64,000 nucleotides of DNA, taken from NCBI GenBank assembly GCA_950295325.1, contig OX485803.1, forward strand, positions 44,657,554 to 44,721,553, written 5' to 3'. Position 1 is the first letter of the stretch; the number at the start of each line of letters is the position of its first letter. The stretch is from Polytrichum commune (lineage: Eukaryota > Streptophyta > Polytrichopsida > Polytrichales > Polytrichaceae). The notes under the pieces are model-generated. The model ran no database searches. It had not been told where the DNA came from and was given only the letters and a program-made list of their open reading frames with translations. Both the position numbers and the translations under genes were made by a program. Positions 1-10,600 of the stretch are shown piece by piece.

Positions 1-308
1 ATGCTACTCGGGGGAGATTGATGTCCCGCACTTCCAATTGCAGGACATAAGCTTAAGTCGAGATTTTCATTAAAGCAAGAGGTCAATTGGATTCCCTCTC
101 ATTTTTTCTTACATGGAAACACCTCACTGAAGATGAATTCTGTCTTCGTGGAGAGCAACAATCAGGTAGGTGCAAGCAAAGCTGGTGTGTGGCATGTCAT
201 CGAGCCTTGCTGTCATCCAAGTTTTGTTTGCTAACAAAGCCTACATTCAAGAGCACTGACAGTTTTTAACCCTCAAATTTGGAGCTTAAGTTTGGGCATC
301 CCTCCACC
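1..308. other. 5' flank of the lipase gene
   Basis: This is the upstream flank and presumably the promoter and 5' UTR of the lipase gene that starts at 309. I see no clear TATA box. A short open frame at 87-269 has no recognisable family and sits in the expected leader, so I do not call it a gene. Confidence 0.4.
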
Positions 309-3300
309 ATGGCAAGTTTAGGGAAGATCATCAAGGATGACAGGCACCCCACATGGCTTGTGGATGCCATCATCTTGTCTGCGGTTGTTTACAGTCCCAA
401 CCCCGCAGGCGAACTCAAGTTGATGGAGAATGAGTATGGTCTTCCGTCCTCTGCAAAATATGAGTTCGTCTCCGAGGAAGAGCTGAAGGAAAATGGGTTT
501 GGCAGCTGCAAACAGACACTTCTGGTGGTGAAGTCCTTGACGGATGGCCACTACGTCATTGCGTGTCGTGGGACGACCGACATCAGTGACGCCCTCGCCG
601 ACCTGAATTTCATACATCGGACCATGACATTGATTCCTGGTGCTGCCCATTCTGGATTTTTGGACCGGGCTAAGACCATCCCACTGGAGTATTTTCGGAG
701 GCTGTTGATCCGTGGGGAGCGTGTTGTGCTGACGGGCCACTCACTTGGGGGTGCTGTGGCATCTCTTCTTGCCCTCAGGTATCATCTACTAACATCTTCT
801 TTTATTGTCCTTTACAATGTTTCCTGATGCATTTTCAAACACAAGATAGGTTTGTAATGAATTTTTGATAATTTCATCACCTTGGCGTGTACACATCACG
901 GCACATGATGTGAGAGTTTCACGTCTCCCACATGAATTTGAGAATGAGGAGGGTATTAGAAGAGATACTGTGCATCTTTTATCACTGGTGCTAGGGTCAT
1001 TTTGCCATTCCCAAACACTACGTCATTCAAAATAACATCACTTTCTCTGAGGAGGTTGTGATGGCGAGCAGATTGCAGGCGGTAGTTTTTGTTTGAAGGA
1101 GAGTATATCGTTACTGGTGCTATATGAATGTAATTCTGGCAAGAATACTAGAATTTTGTACATTTATTTCCAAACAAAAAATAGGTTTGCATTGCATTTT
1201 CGAGAAATTTCACCACCTTGACTGTGCACACATCACGGTATGTGGATATTTTACGTCTCCACATGAATATGAGAATGAGGAAGGGTACGAGAAAACATGT
1301 GCATCTTTGTGTCACTGGGGTCAGGTCGTTGTGCCATCCCCAGACACTATTTGGTTCACATTACATTACTTGCTACTTTAGTCTGAGGAGGTTATGATGG
1401 TCAGCAGATTGTGGTGTTTTGTTTGAAGGAAAATAGGCCCATCAGGGTTTTATGTGGTCTATATCTGGTGTTATTTGCATGTTCTTCCATGAACCGAAGA
1501 AGTTTGTAGATCTGTATGTAACGAGGGTTTGAGTGGAGAATGGACACAGTAGTTGTCTTTTGCGAATCAGGAATTGTCAGAGCATGTCCACATTAAAACT
1601 GTAACAATGAACGGGGAGAACCGTTAGTTACAGATGAATTGGTTGAGTTTGAGAAATAACAGGTCGAAGTTCAAGACATTAGGAAAATTACCGATCATTA
1701 TAAAGGAATTCATGGAATATACCTCAAACTAATAAGAAAAACCGAAAGATGCTAACATGGAACCGGTTGGACTTGAAAACACTAGGATCTTAACCGATTA
1801 TGTGCAAAAACCTCCCCGGACACAGAACTGTATACTAAGTTATGATTGTACAAATGGAAGTACTCAAGTATGGAACTCTCCTCTCTATTGTGCAGACTGC
1901 TGGAGGCAACAGGGAAGTGGTGCCATGCACAGGTTCAATGCTACACATTTGGTTGTCCATTTTTCGCGGACTACCGGCTGGCAAGGTACCCATTACATCC
2001 AAAGTTTTCTTTGACACAGTCTTCAGCATTTTCTGCGCATAGCTCTCATTTTACTGCAAAGTGGGTCGTCTTTGTTCTGCTATTTTTTCTGTAGTCATTA
2101 GTCTTTGTTGTTCTATGGCACCTAGAACTGCGTAACAAATATTGTGACTGACAGTGACTGTGTTCTACGAGTATGCTAACAAAACGAGAAACTTAACTAT
2201 GGGTTAAAGCCAGTTGCCTTCACCATGAGCGGCGAGTGGGCACGGCTATAACCTATAGTTGGGCGACACATGTCAGTTATCATATGTAACTGGCGTATGG
2301 ATGAATGGAGCTAAGAAAGATTTTAGAATTTCATTTCATGTTTTAGTTTTAGTAGACCAATCGGGGCGAATATGGTTTTGGGTTATAACCAGTGTTGGAC
2401 TGGTATCACTTTTTTTGATACCACTTGGGTATATGTAATGGAGATTTTACATCTTTTTCGATACAAGTAGGGCAAGTGTATCTGAGGATATGTTTCGTTT
2501 CTGCTACCATCCAAAAACCTTCGTACCTAGATAAACTCACCCTAGTTTCAATATGGTATTAGGATGGTATTGACCCAAATAATGACCCAAGTATACAAAG
2601 AAGCTGTCATCTTGTGACACCCACCCAAGTATCTTTATCTGACTAGGATTGCAATGTTGATACCAGTTGTGTAGGTTCTTTGATACTGCTATTGATATTG
2701 TGTATTGATACCATACATTCTTCCATATACTCATCCAACATTGATTATAATCATCTCCTTTACAGCCACTAGAAAAATGCCACACCATCAAAAAATTTCC
2801 TCACACCCGTTATGGCACCCGGTACTTTTTGTTGAACTGCAGGATACAAATATGGTGACTGACAAAGATTATGTTATCGTGTGACAGGTACATCAATAAG
2901 CGCTATAAGCGGCACTTTGTCCACATTGTGTCTCGGAATGACATTGTCCCTAAGGTGATGCCAGTGGCATATACAATCTACACCATGTGGGCTGGCCTTA
3001 GTGTGGGGCCATTGAGTGAAGTAATGCATCTGGCGCGTATTGGAATGCTAGTCTTGCAGGTGTTCAAGGTGAAGCCTAAGCAGCTACCTGTCGTAGTGGC
3101 CAGCACACAAGCGTTGACGTGGGCGCCTGCAATAATACGGTTTCTTTTGCACCGTGCCTTGGCTTTGGCTCTTTCCCACCAATCCGGTTACGGTTACGCA
3201 TTTGCAGGCCACATGGTGTTGCTTGACACAGAGACGAACTTTTTGGAGTATGCAGACATGGATCGGTGGAAAATGGAAAACCACTTGAGCTTTCACATGA

Positions 3301-5301
3301 ACGTTGGCTCGTTGGATGTCATGAAGGAGCATTCGTTGCTGAGCTACATCGACCACGTGTTTGCGGTGGAGTCGAACAAAGCCAACAATGAGATTAAACA
3401 AAGTAATGAGATTCAGGGTATGGGTATTGCGGCTGCCGTTGCGTCCCAAGAAGCGGGGGTGGAGGATTCACCCAGCTCACCTAAGGTTGAGGTCTGCTCT
3501 GCCACATTGAATATGAAGTGGTTCAACCAGAAGGAGAAACGGAATAAAGAGGTATATATATCACTGCCCTCATTCCTCTCTCTCTCTGAATTGCCCAACT
3601 TAAATTTCAATTGTTGATGATGTGACTCTGTTGTGACTAAGTTAGGGCCTCTTTATAATGTGACCATGAAATTGTGAGGGCCCTTGAAACTCATCCGAAG
3701 GCCGTACCATGGACAATTGAAATTGAATTTTGTGGTCACGGGCTGTTAAGCATTTTGGAAAGACATGTGAGGTCGGGCTCTTAACTGAATGTTATTTCAA
3801 TACCATTCTATTCACCTGGGCCTTCCACAATATAAGTTCAGAAATTATGTTTGTCAGAGTTTGAGTTGTCATGGTCTCTTGGTTTTGTGTCAGACCTACC
3901 TGTTTGAGATGGGCTTGACACAAAATCTGGTAGATCATGAAAAATATCCATATCATGCCATTAGGATGTATACATTTTAATCCATTTAAACTCCCTTGGT
4001 CCCTTGGGCCCTTGACTCTAGTTTAAAGTGTAGTGAATGGTCCTGGCCTTTTCCACCAGCTAGCTTTCAATGGTAATGGGTCCTCAAGCTCTAGTGTAAC
4101 GTCCCCAGGGATTTTGATGTGATACAACCAGTGTAACACGACCTTTTCTTGCACAGAAAAGCTTTCTAGATTCGGAGCTGGTACAAGCTTTGGGGTGGAT
4201 TCACATATCGTGTTGTGTAGTTTGAGATAGTGTATCTGAGGTTACGTACCCTTCAGGGTCAAATACTCTTAGTGCTCACTCAACATTTAAAGAAGGATCA
4301 ATCATTCAGCACTCATTCAACTCACATTTAACTAAAAAATATTGAAATGGAAGATTAAAATTGCAGCCCTGTCTTTGATGGACATTGATTCAATGTTGTA
4401 TTTTGATGTCATTGAATCAGTTGAAAAGCAGTGTTGATGCAAGGATGTTGAGCTTGGGTGGCTCAAAACCCAAGACCTTAACTTGGATCCCATGGGAACT
4501 ATGAGGTTAGGCAACCTAAGGCCAAAACAGTGCTTGGATGGGTGACCTTCCTAGCACTTGATGTGTAGTGCACCTGACTATGGTCCACCTAATCATAGGG
4601 GGAGTATCTGGGTAAATTAGGTACTTTCAACCAACCATGTGGGAACTCATGGGCTCGCCTTTGGGGGAGGTAATTGCATGCTGGCTTGTCTGCATCCATT
4701 CAAGGTGTTCATTTTTGAAAGGAGGCAGTAGTCTTTGAGGGCCCTCAATCCTCTCGATGCCCGTGTTGGGTTTACATACAGAGTTAGACCGACTCAAAGA
4801 TGAAGCAGCACTATAATTTATGCTGGTGGCAACATCGGAGTCATCTCTTTGGACATAGAGGTTTGTGATGTACACAGATTCCATCTGTGTGTACATCATT
4901 TGGTGTTGGTGTTGGATGCTCACATCTCACAGCGTGCTGTTGAATTTTTTCTCTGCTTGCAGCTTATGTTGGAGAAGAAGCAGGTGAAGGATCCGAACTC
5001 GGGCCAGAAGAAGACCTTCACCACCGGGAAATTGGTGAAGAAACCACAGCCAAAGCCGGCTGTGAAAGCTCTCAAGAGTCGGGTTGCATGCCTCATTTTT
5101 GCAAGGCGAATGTCCGAAGCGCACCCGGTGCGGTTTCAGTCGCAGAAACAGAGGCGGCGAGGCCTAGTGAACAGGTTGAGCATGGGGTTCCACCAGTTCA
5201 CCAAGTTTGTACACCGGTTTGATGCCCTGTTCATTGCCTCCTCAGCAGTATGTGTCGTTATTCAAATCAAGCGATTCTTTTTCAATCGATCCTCCTCTTG
5301 A
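309..5301 (+). CDS. class 3 lipase (alpha/beta hydrolase), four exons
   Basis: Predicted exons are 309-778, 1896-1985, 2888-3551 and 4963-5301. All junctions are GT-AG and the phases agree, giving 520 aa. The ATG at 309 has good context (caccATGgc) and is the first ATG in frame. Class 3 lipases hydrolyse acyl esters of acylglycerols or polar lipids. Visible motifs are an oxyanion-type RGTTD at about 87, the nucleophile elbow GHSLGG with Ser145, a YTFGCPFFAD strand in exon 2, SRNDIVP with Asp205, and His295 in AFAGHMVLL, which together fit a Ser-Asp-His triad. Exon 3 also has a hydrophobic stretch around residues 205-275. The C-terminal exon is very basic, rich in Lys, Arg and Gln, and ends in a short hydrophobic stretch (about 495-510) that could be a membrane anchor. 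I see no signal peptide. The family call is firm; substrate and location are unknown. The last exon is less certain than the first three because it lacks a recognised domain. Confidence 0.85.
838..1435 (+). repeat. tandem duplication inside lipase intron 1
   Basis: Two diverged direct copies, about 838-1105 and about 1165-1430, share the order of several blocks: ataggtttg, cacatcacgg, acgtctcc-cacatgaat, gagaatgagga, then ctgaggaggtt, agcagatt and tttgtttgaagga. The offset is about 330 bp. It is noncoding and lies wholly within the intron. Confidence 0.75.
1618..1835 (+). repeat. dispersed repeat D, copy 1 (in lipase intron 1)
   Basis: This stretch matches the reverse complement of about 37840-38050 over roughly 200 bp (shared: gttgagtttga, aggaaaattac, gatcatt, aaccggttggacttg). 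Its 5' part also matches 36648-36780. It ends about 60 bp before exon 2. The repeat class is unknown. Confidence 0.7.
4450..4575 (+). repeat. 5S rRNA-derived sequence (pseudogene or 5S-headed SINE)
   Basis: Blocks GGATCCCAT, GGAACT, AGGTTAGGC, then TGCTTGGATGGGTGACCT and a CCT-GCACTTGATGTG tail occur in the order seen in eukaryotic 5S rRNA, including the region of the pol III internal promoter (box A-like and box C-like). The 5' third differs from 5S and is partly palindromic (cttgggtggctcaaaacccaag), and there are extra bases in the middle. It is therefore not a functional 5S gene. It lies in lipase intron 3 on the sense strand. Confidence 0.7.
4866..4898 (+). repeat. short perfect hairpin upstream of lipase exon 4
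   Basis: GATGTACACAGAT and ATCTGTGTGTACATC are inverted copies separated by three bases, about 65 bp upstream of the exon 4 acceptor. They could pair in the pre-mRNA. Any role in splicing is a guess. Confidence 0.6.
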
Positions 5302-7686
5302 AGATAAGAGGTTGCAAGTGACTTGAATTTTAGGAGATTATTAACATCCCGTTAAGTTAGCGCGACTGTGGAGGAGCAACAGCAGTTCAGCAGCCTGATT
5401 CGATAAGAATTGCAATCTGTCAGGTTTTCCAATGTCTGACGGAATAGAAGGTATCTTAATGCTTTTGGAAGGCATCAAGACACGTGTAGTTTAGAAGCTA
5501 GTTTGCAAGACAATTAAGATGCAAACTGACATTGCCATGCATTCTGGCGATTGTAAATACATTTGGGAGTTGATTTATCAAAAATCTTCATTGAAAATGG
5601 GCGACTCACATTCTTGTTCAGTGCACAACCTACTGATGAGTGAAACTCATCATTTGCGAATCGACATGGACTTTGGGTCTAGATATTTTACCTTTCAGTT
5701 TGATGTTGCCAACAAACCTGTGATTTGCCGTTGAAGTAAGTATAAACTTTAGCCCTTAAATGCACATGGGGTGAAGCATTCTTGAAGATGTGTTATAAAA
5801 TTACATTTGAGGCCTAACATTTGACAATCATCTGAAAGGGGAAGTTATGAAGGATCATCAAAGTATCACATCCATAATGTTAAAAATAGAAAGTACACTT
5901 ATGAATGAATGTAAAAGCAAAAACTTTGAATATCCATCATAATCACAAAACTCATTGTTTTATGGGACATTTGATATGATTGGTTGAATTATCATATATA
6001 TTATAAACAAAGCTGCTAGTAATCTATGATCTTGAAGTGATCAAACTGTCAGTTTGTCTCTTAAGATGAGCACTTCGTGAGGTGTAGAAAATTAAAATTC
6101 TCATGGAATTTTGTCATGTAACTTTTGGGGGCAATAGATAATTTCAATAACTATGTATGGGAAATGAAGGTTGCTAAAATTTGCTCATTTTTGAAGCAAG
6201 ACCTGATCATATGAAAACCAAGAGTCTCATTTTGGGATGTTGAAGGTAAACATGCATAATTCAGTTACATGGTCTTTATTAAACATTGTCAAATGAATGG
6301 TGTGTAGACGTGATTTTAAGAGCGCACACCGAAATATAACATGTTCCATCGAAATTAGACCATGTGCTCAAAATTTGTATATTATTATGGGTTTAGTGGT
6401 CAACATCAAAATCGGATGGATCTATATGATCACTTAAGGAGAAAGAGAATCTTCACTTTGATATTGAATAAAATATTCCAAAAAAACTCAAAAAATTATG
6501 AGGAAATGAGCTATAATGGCTTCAATTTGGATTTACCAATCATCATCAAATGTTTAATATCGTAAGAGAGGTGTGTGCAAATCTAAAAGTGTCTAGTCAT
6601 CTTACATTTAAGGTAGATTAGGCTAATTCGTTACGCTTCCTTAATCAGAGACCTATTTTGGGCTTATCGGTAGTATTGTTGTTGTAAGTCGGTGGGTGAG
6701 TAATACATGCTAATTTAGTTGCCACCAAGTTGATGATATTTGGGTCGGTCACCTTCGCAAAAATCAAACTACACCCACCATCTTCCATAATTAGGAGTGG
6801 TATCCACCGAGCTTTGACACACTTGATTATTGTGGGTGAGGTGGACAAATTAGGAGGCAATAAATTGGGCAAATTAGGAGCCAACTTGTGGTGGTGAGGG
6901 GCTGAGCAACTTGTATAGTGGGTACTCTACAATGAAAGCTAGCTCGGTAATGAAAGCTATCTTACCCATGACCACTCTAGAGACATGACACAACCAATAT
7001 TGGCATTAAACTTGGTTTTCATTGGCAAATGACTCATGAAGAATATGCTAGTGATGTCGTCCACATACACAACCGTGAACAATGGAGGAGTTCCCCCCTT
7101 ATAACACCATATTGGAAAGCAAAGAATGTTTGATTCAAGAGCCTAGATCAAAACCCTCCTCAACTCCAATTTAGGTGATTTCAAATTCTTTGGTCCCGAT
7201 TTGCAATTGCTAACCTACTGAAGCTTCTAATGCTCGAATCCATCGGCTGGATGATTCCACAGGGCTGGAGGTGTCCACATTAGTCTCATCTACCTTATGT
7301 CAGATCTCATGTCTCATATCACATCTTTAGCTTTGCAGCTCCACGTCTTAAAGCTCTCATGTGTTAAAGCAGACCAAATATTGTGGCCAGTTATATGTAT
7401 ACCTTTGAGCATACTCATAATAAGATGCACCAAACGGGCCTAAAAAGCCGATGGTAAAGGGCCATTTTGTGTATCTCCCATGGGGATGCATTTAGGCCGT
7501 TAAGTCTTGGCTCGCAGGAGCTACACGACGGTTATATGGATGAATGATATGAATACATCCATAAGTCATCTCTCATTCATCCCTCCCTCCCTCCCTCGCA
7601 AGAGTTTCTCGAGAGGGAAGCGCGAAAACTTGCGACATTCAACGGAGTTTTAGGAAGAAATTTGCGTGGATTCTTGCCGATTCACC
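5302..7686. other. intergenic region between lipase and SMG7-like gene
   Basis: This holds the lipase 3' UTR and the SMG7-like promoter. I find no gene in it. It contains a dispersed repeat (6355-6600), listed separately, and a CCCT-rich tract just upstream of the SMG7-like start (about 7575-7600, ccctccctccctccctcgc), which may be promoter or leader sequence. Open frames here are short and without family features. Confidence 0.5.
6355..6600 (+). repeat. dispersed repeat H, copy 1
   Basis: It shares ordered blocks with 12185-12430 (catgtgctcaaa/tatgtgctcaaa, tttagtggtcaacat/tttaatagtcaacat, ttcactttga, atggc-t-gatttgga, tgtttaat, aaaagtgtc). A weaker copy lies at about 32640-32860. The class is unknown; I see no clear terminal repeats. 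Confidence 0.6.
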
Positions 7687-10600
7687 ATGAAAGAAGGGAA
7701 GAGAAAGAGGCGAGAAGTGATCGAAGTAGAAGAGGAGGACGAAGAAGATGAAGAAGCAAGAAACAGAAGTGTGAAAGAAATGGCTGGTGGCTCGCAACGC
7801 TCTCCATTCCTCGATCAGGTTCCTAATTTCCCCTGTACACGTAGCATTCTTAACCATCATGTGTAAGGAAGTTCTCATTCTACTCTAGCTTCAAGAATAC
7901 TTAAACCAAGAATCAAGGTCCTTGATTACATGCTTGAATGCCAAGCATAGGCAAGTGGCAAGCTCTCATCACTCGACACCTCATGGTTACCCATTATCTT
8001 CGGACAAATCTTTCTCCTATTTGCCAATGTTCAACTTAAAGATGTTGCCAAAAATAACGCTCACCGGTTGAATACTCTCAAGAATGCTATGCAAAGTAGT
8101 GGTCTTGTTGTGAGATATTAGAGTCATCCTTTAATTCAACATGGCTTTTGGTGGGGAGTTGGTTGTTTTGCATACAACACCTTCTATGTTCGGCAAGTTT
8201 TTGGTGAGATTTTAGCGAAGAACATTCTATATAGGTTGATTGAGGAGTAAACTCATTTTGGCATGCCAATTGGTGCTAAAATGAGCCTGGCCCTCAATGA
8301 ACCGAAATAGGTTGCTCTTCGTTTAAATTCAAACACTACATCTGAGCATGTACCGTCACAATTGGAACGAAATTGTCGATATTGTATTCAAAACAACCAA
8401 TGGTTATTCATAGGGGACCAACTTCCGACGAAAAGTTCCATTTGAAATAGACACCGTTTGGCTGCGTATTTGGATGATCAGATTTCGGAGGAGGAGAAGA
8501 AGCTTGCGGAGCTGCGACGCAGCAAAGGGCCTTTCGATCGAGCCGTGCGAACGCTAACCACCAACATCCGGCAGAGCTACGAGAGCTTCATTGTCGAGAA
8601 TCTGGCAGCTTCCGAGCCTGGCGAGCAGCAGCTGTGGCGCCTTCATTACAATTTCATCGAAGAGTTTCGGGGACGTCTGGTGAAATTAAAAGCTGCAGCC
8701 ACCGCAGCTGCCAGCATTCCCAACAAGAAGAAAGTAGTGGAGGAGGCGAAGTTCCAACGTGTCGGGGGCCAGTACAAGTGCTTCTTGGATGAAGCCACGG
8801 GGTTTTACCATGGCCTCGTGGCTAAATTGAGGGCCAAGCATGGCTTGCCGCCCGAATTGTCCTCTTCAACCCACGCTGCCAGTAAGAAAGACTGCCTGAA
8901 GCTGAGGAAGTGATGTGAGCGGATGTCAAATATGAAAGTTCCAAAAAGTGCTTGTAATCTGTGTTTGTAATTTTAAGGTTTAGGATCCATGCACATTTTA
9001 CACAGAGAATTATTCTCAATTTCTCAAGGAATGTCATGGCCTCGTGAGGGTCAAGCATGGCCTGCTGCCCCCATTGTCCTCTTTAACCGATGCTGCCAGT
9101 AAGAAAGACTGCCTGAGCTGAGTGAATGATGTGAGCGGATGTCAAAACATGTAAGTAGCAAAAATGCTTATAATCAGTGTTTGTAACTATAGGGTTTAGG
9201 ATCCATGGAGTGCGTAATATTCAGAGAGAGGCATTCTCAACTTCTTGAGGAGGACCTTTTTCTTATTGGCTATCTTCCATCTCAATAAGTTACTTTGGCT
9301 TATGACATGGCAGGAAATAGCAAGGAAGATCTTCAGAGATGTCATTGTGTCTGCTATAGGTGCGTCATATACTTGGGAGATTTGGCTCGTTACAAAGAAC
9401 AGCATGCGGTTGTTGAGGGGCGCACTGCAGACTGGTCTGTAGCAGCAAGCTATTATCAGCAAGCCTCTACCATTTGGCCTGCTGGTGGAAATCCATACAA
9501 CCAGGTGTTTAGAATCTCCTGTTTTCCACAGTTGGGGTGTTGGCAGGAATACTCACAAGGAATAATGCTGAGAATCCTAAGATGAGTTGATGATACTTCT
9601 AGACTCATAATTTCAACATCTAACTTTGAGGTCTATCAATTTATAAGACACGTGAATGTGGCATATGTGGACAAGCAAATTCATGGTAGCAGTAACTCGA
9701 TTTGTGACACAGGTATTCTGTGATTCTTGAACTAGGTATGAAGGCATGTTGCAGAAAAATCTGATATCAATCTTTTCTTCAATCGAACTTAGCACAGTTT
9801 CCATTTACCTGTAGAACAAAAAAATTACCTGGTTCTTCACACTGAAGGATTTCTATGGGGATTTGCAGCTGGGTGTGCTGGCGACATATGCTGGTGACAA
9901 TTTGCAGGCTATGTATTATTATCTCTACAGCTTAGCTGTGACAAGTCCTTTCTCCACGGCCCGTGCCAATATCAAACTGCTGTTTGAGAAGGTAGGTTGG
10001 TGCCCACTTTGTCTTAATAATTTCAATCCAGAGTTTTGTCTCTTCTCATGCATGACAAAATGGAATAGAGGTTGTGTATTTGTCCCAGATTTATTCCAGG
10101 GAAGCATCAATTCTGGGCGAGAGAGTTTATATATTTACAGTGATTATTGTGTGAAATTGTAGAGTGTGAAGATGCTTTTGGTTTTTGGTTGATTATGAGG
10201 ACTTGCAGATTACAAGTACCATATTGTTGTACATGTATGCATCTGATTGTAGCATTTTATGCAAACATTGGCAGGACAACACGTAAATACTATTCAAGGG
10301 TTCTAAGATCTGCTGCTACTTACAATGATGTTTTATGGTTGCAGAACCAACAGCACAGCACACAGCTTTCTAGTTCGCCTGAGGAAGACAGGGCAATTGA
10401 CCTTCAAATGGCACAATCATTTGAGAGTGACGCTTTCAAATCCAGCAGTGAGTCCCGTATGGATGATGCTCTTCTTACCTTGCAGAGAAGATTTCGTATC
10501 CACTTCATCAGTCTAATTGGGCTATTGTTCAATGAATCTGGGTGTGCAACTGCTCCTTTCCACTTCTTATAATCCCTATACATTGTTGATTCAAAGTACA

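Noticed and set aside
318-740. 140-codon minus-strand frame opposite lipase exon 1
   Set aside because: It is a shadow of the clear lipase coding strand.
4450-4575. Functional 5S rRNA gene
   Set aside because: The 5' third does not match, the middle has extra bases, and it is a single unit in an intron.
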